Assembly: GCF_012395185.1 (NCBI RefSeq)
Contig: NZ_JAAZTU010000018.1
Coordinates: 1 to 64,000 of the forward strand
Reading direction: 5' to 3'
DNA from: Vibrio aestuarianus
GTDB lineage: Bacteria; Pseudomonadota; Gammaproteobacteria; Enterobacterales; Vibrionaceae
DNA: 64,000 nt
The position numbers and the translations under genes were made by a program. This document shows positions 24,499 to 34,566 of this stretch, piece by piece (the stretch's first letter is position 1; every line of letters starts with the position of its first letter). Below the pieces are notes generated by a model. It was not told the origin of the DNA. It made no database searches and worked only from the letters and a program-made list of their open reading frames with translations.

Positions 24499-25959
24499 TT
24501 ACAGCTCGAACTCAGCGTCCATTTTCCTAAAAATCCAATCGATAAACTCGTGTTCAGCACCATAGTTAGGGTTATCAACGGAAGTTTCACTAGGGGATGA
24601 CCATAGAGGCTCACCTTGTTCATCCAGTGTCACTTTCCAGAACAAGTCTTTGTCTCCCAGTAGATACTCTTGCAAGTGTTTGGCAAAAGCGTCACTGCGG
24701 ATAAACAATCCAAACTCCAGATTTAAAAAGTCTGATCTGGGGTCAAAGTTGGAAGATCCAATAAAGCTTAGCCTGTCGTCAAAGATTAGCGCCTTGTTAT
24801 GATAAAAAGTATCACCATGATAGAAATGATCTTCGTTGTGGGCCGTATCTTTATATTCGTACAGGTCAACACCTTTATTTAATAGTGTGATGCGATGCTT
24901 TTGGTAATACGCTGGAATAAACCCAGAGTCATTCGATGCCGAAGAGTTGGTGAGTATAGTCACCTCTGTCCCTTGCTTTTCGAGCTGTTCTATTACAGAG
25001 AACTTACCTTGCGTCGGCACCATATACGGGGTTGAAATGATCACATTTTTAGCGGCATTCAACTCAGCTTTGATGGTTCGCTCGGCTCGCGTACGAAAAT
25101 AAGGCTTGTTGTTTTCGAGTTTTTTTAACGAGTCGAAGACAGGAGTAACCTCAGCACTAATCAAATCAGGCTGTTTCAATTTGGCGACTTGGTCATAGAC
25201 ATCTTGAATGACCGGTGTATTGCCTTTGTTTGCCTTTGCCTTTGCCATTGCTTTGTAGAAGTCAGCATAACGATGATTCTCATCGACTTTGATAAGTTCT
25301 TGGATGGGGGTCACATGCTTACTGTTCCACATATGGTTGTAGTTGGCATCAAAGGCTTTGATGACATCACCTTGGAATAGTACGTCCAAATCAAAGAAAT
25401 TTGCTTTTTTGTTGTAACCGAAATAATCGCTACCAATATTTCGCCCACCTAAAATCATGTTCGTATGGTCAACATTAAAATATTTCTCATGTAAGCGGTT
25501 GTCTAATCTGTCTTGGTTCGAGGCAAAGTTAATCGCACGGCCAAGCCAACCTATTTTTCGAGAATCAAACGGGTTAAATATACGGATTTCAATATTTTCG
25601 TGGCTATCGAGTTCGGCAAGCCACTTTTCGTTGAATACCATAAGGTCATCAAGGGTGAGCCTTACTTTTACGCCGCGGTTGGCGGCAAATTTGATTTCGC
25701 TTAACAGCAAGATGCCTAAGGTGTCTTTCTCCCAGTCGAAATACGTCATATCAATCGATGATTTTGCGTTGCGAACCAATTGGATACGTTTGGCAAAAGC
25801 CTCTGGTGCACTCGCGAGCAGGGCAACTTCTGCATGATAGCTTTGTGCCTGCCAATCTGATTCAAAGTCTGGTTCTACTTTGGGGTAAGGCTGTGCGCAT
25901 CCTGCGACAAATGCGACACACAATAGGACACATAAGGTACGAAGTGTTTTGTTAAACAT
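24499..25959 (-). CDS. Phospholipase D-family lipoprotein
   Basis: A 486-residue PLD-superfamily protein with two HKD motifs: HEKYFNVDHTNMILGGRN (about residue 155) and HNKALIFDDRLSFIGSSN (about 385). They form one active site acting on phosphodiesters; close families include cardiolipin synthase-like and YmdC/ClsC proteins. The lipobox VAGC near residue 20 places it in the envelope. The start at 25959 is chosen for its lipoprotein signal and GAGAG ribosome site; an in-frame ATG at 26022 overlaps the upstream terminator. Member of a run of minus-strand envelope genes. Confidence 0.85.
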   Translation of the reverse strand: MFNKTLRTLCVLLCVAFVAGCAQPYPKVEPDFESDWQAQSYHAEVALLASAPEAFAKRIQLVRNAKSSIDMTYFDWEKDTLGILLLSEIKFAANRGVKVRLTLDDLMVFNEKWLAELDSHENIEIRIFNPFDSRKIGWLGRAINFASNQDRLDNRLHEKYFNVDHTNMILGGRNIGSDYFGYNKKANFFDLDVLFQGDVIKAFDANYNHMWNSKHVTPIQELIKVDENHRYADFYKAMAKAKANKGNTPVIQDVYDQVAKLKQPDLISAEVTPVFDSLKKLENNKPYFRTRAERTIKAELNAAKNVIISTPYMVPTQGKFSVIEQLEKQGTEVTILTNSSASNDSGFIPAYYQKHRITLLNKGVDLYEYKDTAHNEDHFYHGDTFYHNKALIFDDRLSFIGSSNFDPRSDFLNLEFGLFIRSDAFAKHLQEYLLGDKDLFWKVTLDEQGEPLWSSPSETSVDNPNYGAEHEFIDWIFRKMDAEFEL

Positions 25960-25992
25960 AGGACTCTCGTAGGATTTAAAAAGGGTCGTTAT

Positions 25993-26016
25993 AAAAAAGG
26001 CCAGCGAACTGGCCTT
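25993..26016 (-). terminator. Terminator of the carboxylesterase gene
   Basis: AAGGCCAG / CTGGCCTT stem with CGAA loop, then six T on the minus strand. Confidence 0.85.
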
Positions 26017-26026
26017 ATTCATTAAT

Positions 26027-28051
26027 TTAGTCTTGCAGGTAGTTCATCAAGATTCCTTGATCTTCTAGACCACTAAGGCGACCGTTTCGCAGCTTCGCAT
26101 CAATGCCTTTATTTTCTGTTCTATCCCAATCTTGAGCAGAAAGGTGAACGCCGTTTTCATCAATCAGCAATATAGAGTCTTGTGTTGCATCATATTGATA
26201 ATCTGAGAACAATTCGTCGCTGAACCATACACGTGACATTTCGTTCATTAGCTTTTTATCTTTTGAGCTAGGGTGAGTTTCTGTACCATCCATTTTGACG
26301 GCTTTGTTAAACACAAACGGAAGTTCAGAACCGTTACAAGCACCAGTGATACAGCTGATAGATTTCAGCAGGTCACCTAAGTCTTCTACTTTACCATCAG
26401 GCCCAGTGTTGTAAGTCCAGATATTAAAGCTTGGGCTATGATTAAAGTAATACATGGTGGCAGCTTCACTTTGAGCTGCTTTCAATCGTGCTGGACCTGT
26501 GAACAGCATGTCCTTCATGATCGTGCGATATTGCCCCATGTTGTCAAAGGCACCACTTAACTCGTGCTCGTCATTTGGATAGAAGTCAGCTAGCGCAAGC
26601 AAGTTACTGCCAGTATCGTTATCGTTCTTCAAACCAAAGAAAAGCGGAGTAATGGCTTCATAAGCGGACTTTGGCAATTTCTCAATCAAGTCTTCGAGAG
26701 CTAGTGGCGCGCTAAACTCATCACTGCTTGCCAGTGTTTGAATACGTGCTTCAACAAGTTGTTTATTTCCGTCAACAGATAACCATTCAGCCATACGTTG
26801 CGCTGTGTACTCAGCATCACCCGTGTCTTCACCCATTAGGTCAATGATAAGCGGCACTAAAGACATTAAGTTTGGTAGAAAGCTCATGCTACCTGAGTCT
26901 TTCGCATTAACACCAATAACGGTTGGGACAACGAAGTTCTCTTGACTGGGTTGTGGTTTTCCCATTTCATCTTTACAACTACCAGTAACCGAGTATATTT
27001 GAGAACACTCTAAGTAGGGCGCATAAGGCATCAGTGTGGCCATTGGGGTGTTGTCCGATTCAGGGCTAAATATCGGGAAATCTAGCGACGACAACAACCA
27101 GTTTTCTAATCGTTGAAGTGGATCTAACGTTTCACTTTGTGTTTCTAATACTTGCTCTAATGGTGCGCTACGTAGGTTATCCAAATCGGCCGCTTGATCT
27201 TTGGCTACGTTGTAGCTTTTGTATTCAAAGCCATATGGCATACTTTGCATGATGGCGCGTTGGAAATAGGTATCTTCCAACTCACCCTCGGCGACTTTTT
27301 GTTGCAATAAAGCGATCGACATAGCACCTGAGCCTTGGCCCATCAGGGTGACGTTACCAGCGTTACCACCAAAGTCTTGAATATTGTCTTGCACCCATTT
27401 TAATAGGGTTTCTTGGTCACCAAGACCATAGTTACCATTGTCGTCTTTGTCGGTACCTTTTACCCAGCTGGAACCAAGTAAGCCCAAGCGGTAGTTAAAC
27501 GTCACGGCAATAAATGGATTACCTTCATCTGCACCTTGCGCCACCACTTTGTCACCGTGGATCATCGGGTTTGCACCTGAGCCGTATTCAAAATCACCAC
27601 CGTGGATAAATACATAAACAGGTAGGTCTTCACCTTGAACGGTGCCTACAGGACGCCAGATGTTTAGGTTTAAACAGTCTTCGCTCTGTGCTTGAGTCGT
27701 TGCTTTGATTTGTGGACAAGCATCACCAAATTGAGTCGCATCAATATCACCTGAAAAATCAACGGTATTACTGTGATCAAACCGCACGGCCTCAGCAAAG
27801 GTGATGCCTTTGAAAGATTCAACAGAGCCAAGCTTTTCTTCACCTTCAGCGGTTGTGATAACTAGAGATTCTTTCATTGCTTTAACGTTGGCATTGCCAA
27901 CTGCAACATCAACCGTTTGGGCTGGTTGAGGTTTTAATGGTTCAGGTTTCACTGGCGCACCAGAGTTTCCAGAGTCATCGCTGCCACAGGCAGAAAGTAA
28001 AGCTGCAATAGAGATTGCAAGTATTGAGCGTCTAGTGATTTGCATTGTCAT
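26027..28051 (-). CDS. Carboxylesterase type B lipoprotein
   Basis: A 674-residue alpha/beta-hydrolase of the carboxylesterase/para-nitrobenzyl esterase family. Lipobox LSACGSDD (Cys about residue 22) and a Pro-rich linker anchor it in the envelope. Family motifs: EDCLNLNIWRP (about 125), oxyanion-hole VFIHGGDFEYGSG (about 145), nucleophile elbow LMGQGSGAMS (Ser about 240) and a C-terminal His region. Longer than the usual 500-550 residues because of the linker and inserts. Start ATG 28051 is one of three close candidates (GTG 28057, ATG 28045). Followed by its own terminator. Confidence 0.82.
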   Translation of the reverse strand: MTMQITRRSILAISIAALLSACGSDDSGNSGAPVKPEPLKPQPAQTVDVAVGNANVKAMKESLVITTAEGEEKLGSVESFKGITFAEAVRFDHSNTVDFSGDIDATQFGDACPQIKATTQAQSEDCLNLNIWRPVGTVQGEDLPVYVFIHGGDFEYGSGANPMIHGDKVVAQGADEGNPFIAVTFNYRLGLLGSSWVKGTDKDDNGNYGLGDQETLLKWVQDNIQDFGGNAGNVTLMGQGSGAMSIALLQQKVAEGELEDTYFQRAIMQSMPYGFEYKSYNVAKDQAADLDNLRSAPLEQVLETQSETLDPLQRLENWLLSSLDFPIFSPESDNTPMATLMPYAPYLECSQIYSVTGSCKDEMGKPQPSQENFVVPTVIGVNAKDSGSMSFLPNLMSLVPLIIDLMGEDTGDAEYTAQRMAEWLSVDGNKQLVEARIQTLASSDEFSAPLALEDLIEKLPKSAYEAITPLFFGLKNDNDTGSNLLALADFYPNDEHELSGAFDNMGQYRTIMKDMLFTGPARLKAAQSEAATMYYFNHSPSFNIWTYNTGPDGKVEDLGDLLKSISCITGACNGSELPFVFNKAVKMDGTETHPSSKDKKLMNEMSRVWFSDELFSDYQYDATQDSILLIDENGVHLSAQDWDRTENKGIDAKLRNGRLSGLEDQGILMNYLQD

Positions 28052-28191
28052 GTCCACAGTTGTTTGTTGTTATCAAACAAGCGGCTCCATGCGCTAGTTT
28101 CATCCTGAAGTATTGCTTGATATATTTATTTCGCTGATGGGATGTATCTTAAAGCTATTTATTATATCGATGTAATCGCATAAAGAGGACG

Positions 28192-28233
28192 CTCTCCTAC
28201 AAGAGCAGCCCGTAGGTGATTCTTGTAGGAGAG
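28192..28233. repeat. Long hairpin beside the beta-barrel gene
   Basis: CTCTCCTACAAGA and TCTTGTAGGAGAG, 13-base perfect arms around a 16-base loop, 19 bases after the minus-strand stop at 28252. No T-run on either strand, so a terminator, mRNA-stabilising hairpin or repeat unit are all possible. Confidence 0.6.
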
Positions 28234-28251
28234 TCTGTCTATCACAACGGA

Positions 28252-29922
28252 TTAGAATCGATATCCAAAGTTAACCGTGAAGGCACTTCGAGTGTTACCA
28301 GTGTTATACAGGCCAGTGATATTGTAGTTTTTGCCAATCTGCTTGTTAAAACCAATCAAATAGGCCCACGGGTCAACATCAACACCGACGTCATAATCAA
28401 ACTGGACATCACCGCTAATAACACGGCCATCCATACGATTGTCTAAGTCTTGGTATTCAGCGCCAACAAATATTTGGGCACGATAGTCAACTAATTGATA
28501 ACCCAACATAGGCTGAACGGTAAGAATCCCATCGCCCCAATCTTGGCCACCTTTAATGCGCGTTTGCGCAAATGAGCCTGTCACCGATGCAAAAAATTCT
28601 CTATAACCGACCGATAAGGTAGTACCGACACCACGTAAGTCATATTCTAGATGCAATGGCACGTTCAAGCGCCCACGGTTACATAGGGCGGACAAACCAT
28701 CGCACAACTTATCCCCAAGACCTGGCAGTTTGTCGTTCAACTTGTCTTGTAGGTATTCGCCCGCCGCGCCAGTATAAGCGGCGTCAACGTTGGCATCGAC
28801 GTTCACTTTACCGATAAAGCCGAACACATTCCAAAATGGCAGAATGTTAACATCACCACGAATGCTCACACTTTCTGCGTGGACGTTAGCAATACTATCC
28901 TCAGGGTCGAACAAATCATTCAAACGCACCCCTTGGATGAGGTAGTCGGTCATTGGGATATTCATGTCTTGACCACGGTAGGCGACAGAAATGCCAAATG
29001 GTAGTGGCAAATCAATACCTTGGCGGCGGACCATGTCCCCCATTAGTGGGAAGACGCGGTTAAGTTCGACACTTTCTTCATGCATACGCGGATCAGAGAC
29101 TTCTTGAAGTTTCTCTTCGTCTATAACTTGTACGTTCATACCTTCATCATAAAAGGCCACTGGTTCTATCTTGGTGATGATCTCAAGCGGTTTCTTTTTA
29201 TGTGTGCCAAGCAGTTGTGTTTGTTTGGTGCCGATAATGACCTTACCTGACTCCAAGGTGCTAAAGGTGAGCTCTTGTTTATAAGATTCAATATTATTGC
29301 CATTAAAATTGAACGGCTTTTTGTTGGTGATCAGCATGTTTTTAGGCTCGCCGTCCACCAAAAAGATTTTGACGGTCATAAAGCGGAAGTAAGCAATGTC
29401 TTGTGGCAAACCGTATTTAGAGTAGTCAAAGCTGATCTCAACATTGCCTTTTCCGTCATCTTTGGCTTTAACACTTGATGAGTCATACGCCTCAGAATAG
29501 TTTCTTAGGCGGTATTCGTTACGTGTGAAGGTTTCAATCTGCTCGATCACATCTTCGTGTTTATCCAGATGATTCGGGTCGTACTTCATACGCAGATCGA
29601 TATTGCCTTTGGTATCGGTATTTTTAATCAGATACACGGATGACTCTTGAACGTCTTCACCGATAGTTACTTTTCGGTAAGCGTACTCCACGAGGTGATC
29701 GCCTTGCATAAGCGAACTCAGAGCAAGTTTAGGTAGGTCATGATCAATACCATATTGCTCAAATACTTTTTTACCATGAGTACTGATTTCAGAATACGTG
29801 GTTAGAGTTTGAGTCTGCTCTTCGGCAGAAACAACAGGTGACGTTGCTAGCAACATAGAACTAGCAATAAGTGACAGTGTCGCCATTTTTGTTGAACGAT
29901 TAGGTGTTTTAGTAAAAATCAT
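28252..29922 (-). CDS. Hypothetical outer-membrane beta-barrel protein
   Basis: A 556-residue exported protein with a signal peptide (cleaved near residue 33, VVSA-EEQ). Residues about 40-300 are a soluble beta-rich domain; the last 170 alternate hydrophobic residues in short strands and end NFGYRF with a terminal Phe, the signature of outer-membrane barrels recognised by BAM. A pair of Cys near residue 400 could form a disulfide. I do not recognise the family. Ends just before a long hairpin; upstream lies an 800-base region of remnants. Confidence 0.65.
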   Translation of the reverse strand: MIFTKTPNRSTKMATLSLIASSMLLATSPVVSAEEQTQTLTTYSEISTHGKKVFEQYGIDHDLPKLALSSLMQGDHLVEYAYRKVTIGEDVQESSVYLIKNTDTKGNIDLRMKYDPNHLDKHEDVIEQIETFTRNEYRLRNYSEAYDSSSVKAKDDGKGNVEISFDYSKYGLPQDIAYFRFMTVKIFLVDGEPKNMLITNKKPFNFNGNNIESYKQELTFSTLESGKVIIGTKQTQLLGTHKKKPLEIITKIEPVAFYDEGMNVQVIDEEKLQEVSDPRMHEESVELNRVFPLMGDMVRRQGIDLPLPFGISVAYRGQDMNIPMTDYLIQGVRLNDLFDPEDSIANVHAESVSIRGDVNILPFWNVFGFIGKVNVDANVDAAYTGAAGEYLQDKLNDKLPGLGDKLCDGLSALCNRGRLNVPLHLEYDLRGVGTTLSVGYREFFASVTGSFAQTRIKGGQDWGDGILTVQPMLGYQLVDYRAQIFVGAEYQDLDNRMDGRVISGDVQFDYDVGVDVDPWAYLIGFNKQIGKNYNITGLYNTGNTRSAFTVNFGYRF

Positions 29923-30184
29923 GTCTAAGTCATTTCCAGTATAAGATTTTCAATACTATGAAAACTCGGCTGTTAATTTATCGCTGGACACCCTGTCCCA
30001 CATTTTTATTGATGAATAAGTTTCTATTTAGCGTTTAAATGTGAGTTTGAATTTCACATTGGCTTGGCTGATGGATTTATTTTAGGTAGGGAAGGGCAAA
30101 ACCAATAATCAGTTATGGAGGACAATATCCATCAAAACTGGGATGAGGTCAGTGATAAACAAAAAATGGTGAGATAGTAAAGAG
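29923..30184. other. Intergenic region
   Basis: Holds the promoter side of the beta-barrel gene. A small palindrome GGACA-ccc-TGTCC is at 29986-29998. No gene seen. Confidence 0.45.
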
Positions 30185-30442
30185 TTAGCGTATCGTTTGA
30201 GACAGATTAAACAACGAATCAATGACTGGGTTACCGCTAAAACAATAAACAGAACTGGTATCATGACCAACTAGCGTTGGCAGCAAATCCTGCATCGCAT
30301 GAAATAGCTCATTCTCTGCATCTTCAATCGCTATGGGTAAATGACATCGTAATGCTTTAATGGCTAGAGTGAAAATAACTCCGTACTCAGCCGCGAGTCC
30401 TCTGGCTTGGTTGGCCAGTGCCGTTCCATTCTCGACTAACGT
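30185..30442 (-). pseudogene. IS110-family transposase fragment
   Basis: An 86-codon minus-strand frame encoding LVENGTALANQARGLAAEYG and LPIAIEDAENELFHAM. These resemble the linker between the DEDD and C-terminal domains of IS110 transposases (ANQxRGLLxEYG...LPxxLEDAENxL). Both ends of the transposase are missing and it runs into an unrelated stop. Remnant only. Confidence 0.6.
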
Positions 30443-30747
30443 TTACGAACGCTGCATATCGCTTTAAGGTATTGCTGCTCAACCGATTTTACGGGAGCGA
30501 AAAATCTCAGGTCTAGAAAAGGCCTCACAAATCGCTCTTATTGCTCCTATTCTCATTGGTTGGCATCATAAGTTTGGTACAACTATGTTAGAAGGAAGGT
30601 GCGTCTATCACATCAAGGCCGATGAACAGTAGAAAAAATACCAGTTAAACGTAAACGGTTATCGATGACTCTATCCTACATTCGCGAGTACTTAACCAAA
30701 TAAAAATCCGATATGATTAGTGAGGTTAATATTATTTGAGCAAAATT
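30443..30747. other. Remnant region before pdxY
   Basis: A plus-strand open stretch (about 30464-30633) reads as protein-like residues (GLEKASQIALIAPILIGWHH) but has no start and matches nothing I recognise; perhaps another gene fragment. The promoter for pdxY should lie near 30700. Confidence 0.35.
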
Positions 30748-31500
30748 ATGAAAGGTATACTTTCGATTCAGAGTCATGTCGTTTATGGACATGCAGGGAA
30801 CAGTTCTGCTGTATTTCCCATTCAGAGAATGGGACTGGAAACATGGCCGATTCATACCGTCCAATATTCTAACCACACGCAATATGAACAGGGTTGGAAA
30901 GGGCAAAGGTTTAATGCTGATGAAATCACAACCATTGTCAACGGCCTTGATGATATTGGTCAACTTTCCAATTGCGATCCAGTTATGGGTGACCCAGATA
31001 AAGGCTGCATCTTACCCGAAGGCGTAACAGAAGAATTGATTCAAACCTTAATGCCAATCGCGGATGTTATCGTACCCAATCAGTTTGAACTAACCCAATT
31101 TACCGGAGTGAATATAACCTCTCTCTATGACGCGATTACGGCGTGCAAGAAAGCGATAGAGCTTGGCCCAAGGTTTGTGCTGGTAAAACATTTGAGCACC
31201 TTATCTGAGGGTGTATTTAGTTCGTTGCTTGCCACGCCGAAAGCTTGTTACTTGGTTCAGCGCCCTGAAATTGAATTTGATAAGCCACCGGTTGGCGTGG
31301 GTGATTTAATTACCTCCGTGTTTACCGCTTGTCTAGTGAAAGGTATGTCGCCAGTAGCCGCATTCCGTCATACCAATAATGCCGTTTATGGAGTGCTAGA
31401 GGTCACACAAGATAATGGTGAGTGGGAATTGCAGACCATTTTAGGCCAATATGAGTTCGTAGAACCCACCCATGATTTTGAACCGAAAAAAGTGGCTTGA
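30748..31500 (+). CDS. pdxY: Pyridoxal kinase PdxY with internal deletion
   Basis: Pyridoxal kinase family (ribokinase-like), 250 residues where about 287 is usual. It opens [23 protein letters not shown] and has [29 protein letters not shown] and the catalytic [11 protein letters not shown] (GxGD). By comparison with remembered E. coli PdxY, about 35 residues are missing between GQLSNCD and DPVMGD, namely the segment with the CDAVLSGYLGS loop through YFC. The reading frame is kept. Deletion between two Cys-Asp codons is a plausible cause. Activity is doubtful because a core strand and helix are lost. Start at ATG 30748 fits the family opening. Confidence 0.75.
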   Translation: MKGILSIQSHVVYGHAGNSSAVFPIQRMGLETWPIHTVQYSNHTQYEQGWKGQRFNADEITTIVNGLDDIGQLSNCDPVMGDPDKGCILPEGVTEELIQTLMPIADVIVPNQFELTQFTGVNITSLYDAITACKKAIELGPRFVLVKHLSTLSEGVFSSLLATPKACYLVQRPEIEFDKPPVGVGDLITSVFTACLVKGMSPVAAFRHTNNAVYGVLEVTQDNGEWELQTILGQYEFVEPTHDFEPKKVA

Positions 31501-32027
31501 TCGAAAATGAAAGCCTAGCCATATAGTGCTGGGCTCTACTGATATTCTTTTCTTTCCGTTGTGTTAAGCTGACATCCCATATCTATTGTTTGGGCACCAT
31601 CAGACAGTGAGACGGAACTCTTTTTAGCATGAGCTCTTAGGCTGCCTTTTACTCTTGATATCCTTGTGGAAAATCGACCAGTATTTTATCGACGTCAAGC
31701 CCCAATCGTTTCGCCAATACAATGCGCTGGTCAAGGCCGTCTTTTTCCATTGGGTTGAGTGGTCATGGGATGATTTTCTTGTTGAATAAGTGCTTGAATG
31801 AATGCTGCTAATAGAATAGTAGCAATGAAAGACAAACCATCATCATAGTGTGCCTTCGAAATATTCCATTTACCTGAATAATCATAGCGAGTGAAGGTTA
31901 TTGGTTTATACAATGATTGAAGGGCAAAATCCTACATATGTGAGTTATGTATCTGCAAATTACAGCTTAAAATAGGTACATTCAGTAACCAGCTCACCTC
32001 ATTTTGGTGACAAACTAAGAAGACACA
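31501..32027. other. Intergenic region
   Basis: No convincing gene. A 33-codon minus-strand stretch (31649-31750) encodes MEKDGLDQRIVLAKRLGLDVDK and ends with a stop; it looks like a C-terminal gene scrap of unknown origin. The right part holds the patatin gene promoter. Confidence 0.4.
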
Positions 32028-33212
32028 ATGAAAAAAATTCAGACGCTTTTGACGACTTTTTCTATTGTTGCAGTACTTGCGGGTTGTACTTCAACTGCTC
32101 ACCAAATTGAAACGCGAGTGACGCAAGACAACTACCGCCAAGTAGAACTGCCAATTGAAGCGCATAACCCGACCGCGGAACCAATGAGAACTTGGATGGG
32201 CGATGGTACACAATATTTTTATTCAGAAGAGACGCAAACTACACCAATCCGTGTTACTGGCGATCAATTAAATGTGATGGTTCTTTCTGGAGGCGGTGCC
32301 AATGGTGCCTTTGGTGTGGGTTTTATAAATGGTTTGTATGAACAAGACAAATTGGATGACTACTCTATCGTTACTGGTATCAGTGCTGGAGCGCTCATGG
32401 CACCTTTTGTCTTTGTGGGTGGTGAAGAAATTCCTAAATTGAAAAATACCATTTTGGGATTGGATGACAAAATGGTGCTCGGTAAGAAAAACTTCTTAAA
32501 TGCCATTTTTAAAGATGCTTTATCCAAAGGTGACAGCTTTATGTCGTATATTGCAAAAGTATATGACGAGGAGCTAATCGAGAAGATTGCCATTGAGCAC
32601 GAGAAGGGGCGACGTATCTTGATTGGAACGACACAATTTGACTCTGACGAATTAGTGATCTGGAACTTAGGTCAGATAGCAGCAAGCGATTCTGAGCACA
32701 AGGTTGATTTAATCCACCAAATACTCGCGGCGAGTTCGTCTATTCCTGGTGTATTTCCACCGCAGTTTATTGATGTCAATTACAAAGGCCAAAAATTAGA
32801 AGAATTGCATGTGGACGGAGGGCTATCGGCTCAAATGTTCCTCCAAGCTGTAGATATCGATTTTAAGAAAATTAATCAAGCATTAGGTCTAAAGAAGAAG
32901 CCTCAGGTGCATGTAGTAAGAAATGGTATGTTCAAAATGCCGTATGAGACTGTTGAAGATAAAGGTGTCAACTTGCTCAGTCGAACTCTTAAATCAATGA
33001 CTACCTTACAAAGTCGGGGTGATTTGTATCGCATGATGTATTACAGCGAAATACAAGGTTTCGACCTCCAGTTTACTTACATCGCTGATGACGTTTCTGC
33101 GACCAAAACAACTAAGAAAATGTTTGACCACAATTACATGAACTCACTTTACCAATACGGTTATCTTAAAGCTCAAGGCTTAACACCTTGGACGCAAGAT
33201 GTCCCATTTTAA
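32028..33212 (+). CDS. Patatin-like phospholipase lipoprotein
   Basis: A 394-residue patatin-family lipid acyl hydrolase. Lipobox LAGC (Cys about residue 20) makes it envelope-anchored. The Ser-Asp dyad is visible: oxyanion hole SGGGANGAFGVGF (about 88-100), nucleophile elbow GISAGAL (about 121) and DGGLS (about 263). Relatives hydrolyse membrane phospholipids. It stands alone with a very strong terminator, but an Omp85-like barrel gene follows after a LysR pseudogene. A ribosome site is not obvious; the start is set by the signal peptide. Confidence 0.87.
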   Translation: MKKIQTLLTTFSIVAVLAGCTSTAHQIETRVTQDNYRQVELPIEAHNPTAEPMRTWMGDGTQYFYSEETQTTPIRVTGDQLNVMVLSGGGANGAFGVGFINGLYEQDKLDDYSIVTGISAGALMAPFVFVGGEEIPKLKNTILGLDDKMVLGKKNFLNAIFKDALSKGDSFMSYIAKVYDEELIEKIAIEHEKGRRILIGTTQFDSDELVIWNLGQIAASDSEHKVDLIHQILAASSSIPGVFPPQFIDVNYKGQKLEELHVDGGLSAQMFLQAVDIDFKKINQALGLKKKPQVHVVRNGMFKMPYETVEDKGVNLLSRTLKSMTTLQSRGDLYRMMYYSEIQGFDLQFTYIADDVSATKTTKKMFDHNYMNSLYQYGYLKAQGLTPWTQDVPF

Positions 33213-33358
33213 GAAGGCTATACCACAGCTTGCTCAAGAGATGGCTTCGTGACAAACACCAATCGCTGAATAAGGTGTTATCTAGGTTGATTTTGATTCA
33301 AGCTATGAAGCTGCAGAGTATTCTGGTTATGTGGTTAACCTATACTGACTGCAGTTCT

Positions 33359-33400
33359 AACTAAACATGCCCGCTAATTTTAGCGGGCATGTTTAGTTTT
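33359..33400. terminator. Strong terminator after the patatin gene
   Basis: 19-base perfect arms (33359-33377 and 33380-33398) with a 2-base loop, then TTTT. Confidence 0.85.
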
Positions 33401-33493
33401 ACTGGACGCCAACGTGCATATGAGCGATTCTTCTACTAAAGTATTGAATATTAATACTGAACATTGATTCTAACTCGCTCGGTAATAATTGCT

Positions 33494-34392
33494 ATGAATT
33501 TTAGTCTAGAACAACTCCTCGCTTTTGTTGCGGTATATGATGAACTTTCGTTCAGCAAAGCAGCCGTTAAACTCAATAAACATCGCACGACAATTTGACA
33601 AGTGGTAACGAACTTCGAAGACCAGCTTGCGGTGACATTATTTGATCGTATAGGGCGTTCAGTGGTGCCAACCGAAGATGGTGAATTGTTATACCATTAC
33701 GCTAAACAAACCATTGAGCGCGCTCGTACACTGGATAAAGTTGCGTTAAGCCTCTCATATGGTGGTTTAATGTTACTATCGCCTATCCGAGTTTTGTCCC
33801 TCATCGCGTTCTGACGGATATCAGAATACAGCTAGCAAAAGATTTCCCACTAATGAAAGTTAACTTCCTTGTTAGAGGAAAAGCGGAAATCAAGCAAGGA
33901 ATGGAGTCTGGTGATATCCACTTTGGTATCGTCAATTCTCATGATAGTACTGCCATACACAGTGTTGATGGAGTATATGTAGGACATGTCGAATTTCTCC
34001 CCTTCGTAAAAAAAGGTGGTCGTTTTTCTCACTTGTCTCCCGACAAAGCGCTCTCTGAATTGTCCAGTGCGCGCCAATTCGTTTTAAGAACCTTTTTTGA
34101 AGAGGGGATCGACGAGAAAGTTGTTCTGAGCTCAGAACATGAAGTAATCGATCAGCTTGCTCTGGCCATAAAGTTTGTAGGTGAAGATTTAGGATGGTCG
34201 CTGTTGCCTAAAATGCTGGAAGAATCAGAGTATTCAATTGATAAGATTGAAGTGCTACAAATATCCCAAATGAAACAAGGCTTTAAGTTTGGCGTTGCGC
34301 TGTGGTCGCAACATTCTAAGCAAGTGAAAGAAGTCAAAAAATCGATTGTTAAAGTACTAGACGACTATATTGAGAGGTTTAAAGTTTCGTAG
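33494..34392 (+). pseudogene. LysR-family regulator pseudogene
   Basis: The N-terminal LysR helix-turn-helix is clear (MNFSLEQLLAFVAVYDELSF, then SKAAVKLNKHRTTI), but codon 35 is TGA (33596-33598). The same frame resumes with NFEDQLAVTLFDRIGRSVVPTEDG, then a frameshift near 33770 moves the effector domain to another frame, which runs to 34392 with a recognisable substrate-binding-like sequence. Two independent lesions show it is dead. The normal protein would be about 300 residues. Confidence 0.85.
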
Positions 34393-34532
34393 AACGGCGC
34401 AACTGTGATGGGTTTGGTCCTACATAACCGATTATTACTTCTCTCTCTCTTTATGCTTAATATAACTCTGTTGTCAATAATTACTGCAGCATAGTGTTTT
34501 ACATATTTATGTCCTGCATGGACGCAATATTT

Positions 34533-34560
34533 AGCCGGATTAATCATCCGGCTCTTTTTT
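34533..34560 (+). terminator. Terminator upstream of the barrel gene
   Basis: AGCCGGAT / ATCCGGCT stem, 5-base loop, followed by T6. It ends the LysR remnant transcript directly before the next gene's ATG. Confidence 0.82.
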
Positions 34561-34566
34561 AGAGAG

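Noticed and set aside
30676..30963. Minus-strand open frame overlapping pdxY
   Set aside because: It is the antisense shadow of pdxY, which has clear family motifs.
31731..31913. 60-residue minus-strand open frame
   Set aside because: No ribosome site or family resemblance; it lies in a region of gene scraps.
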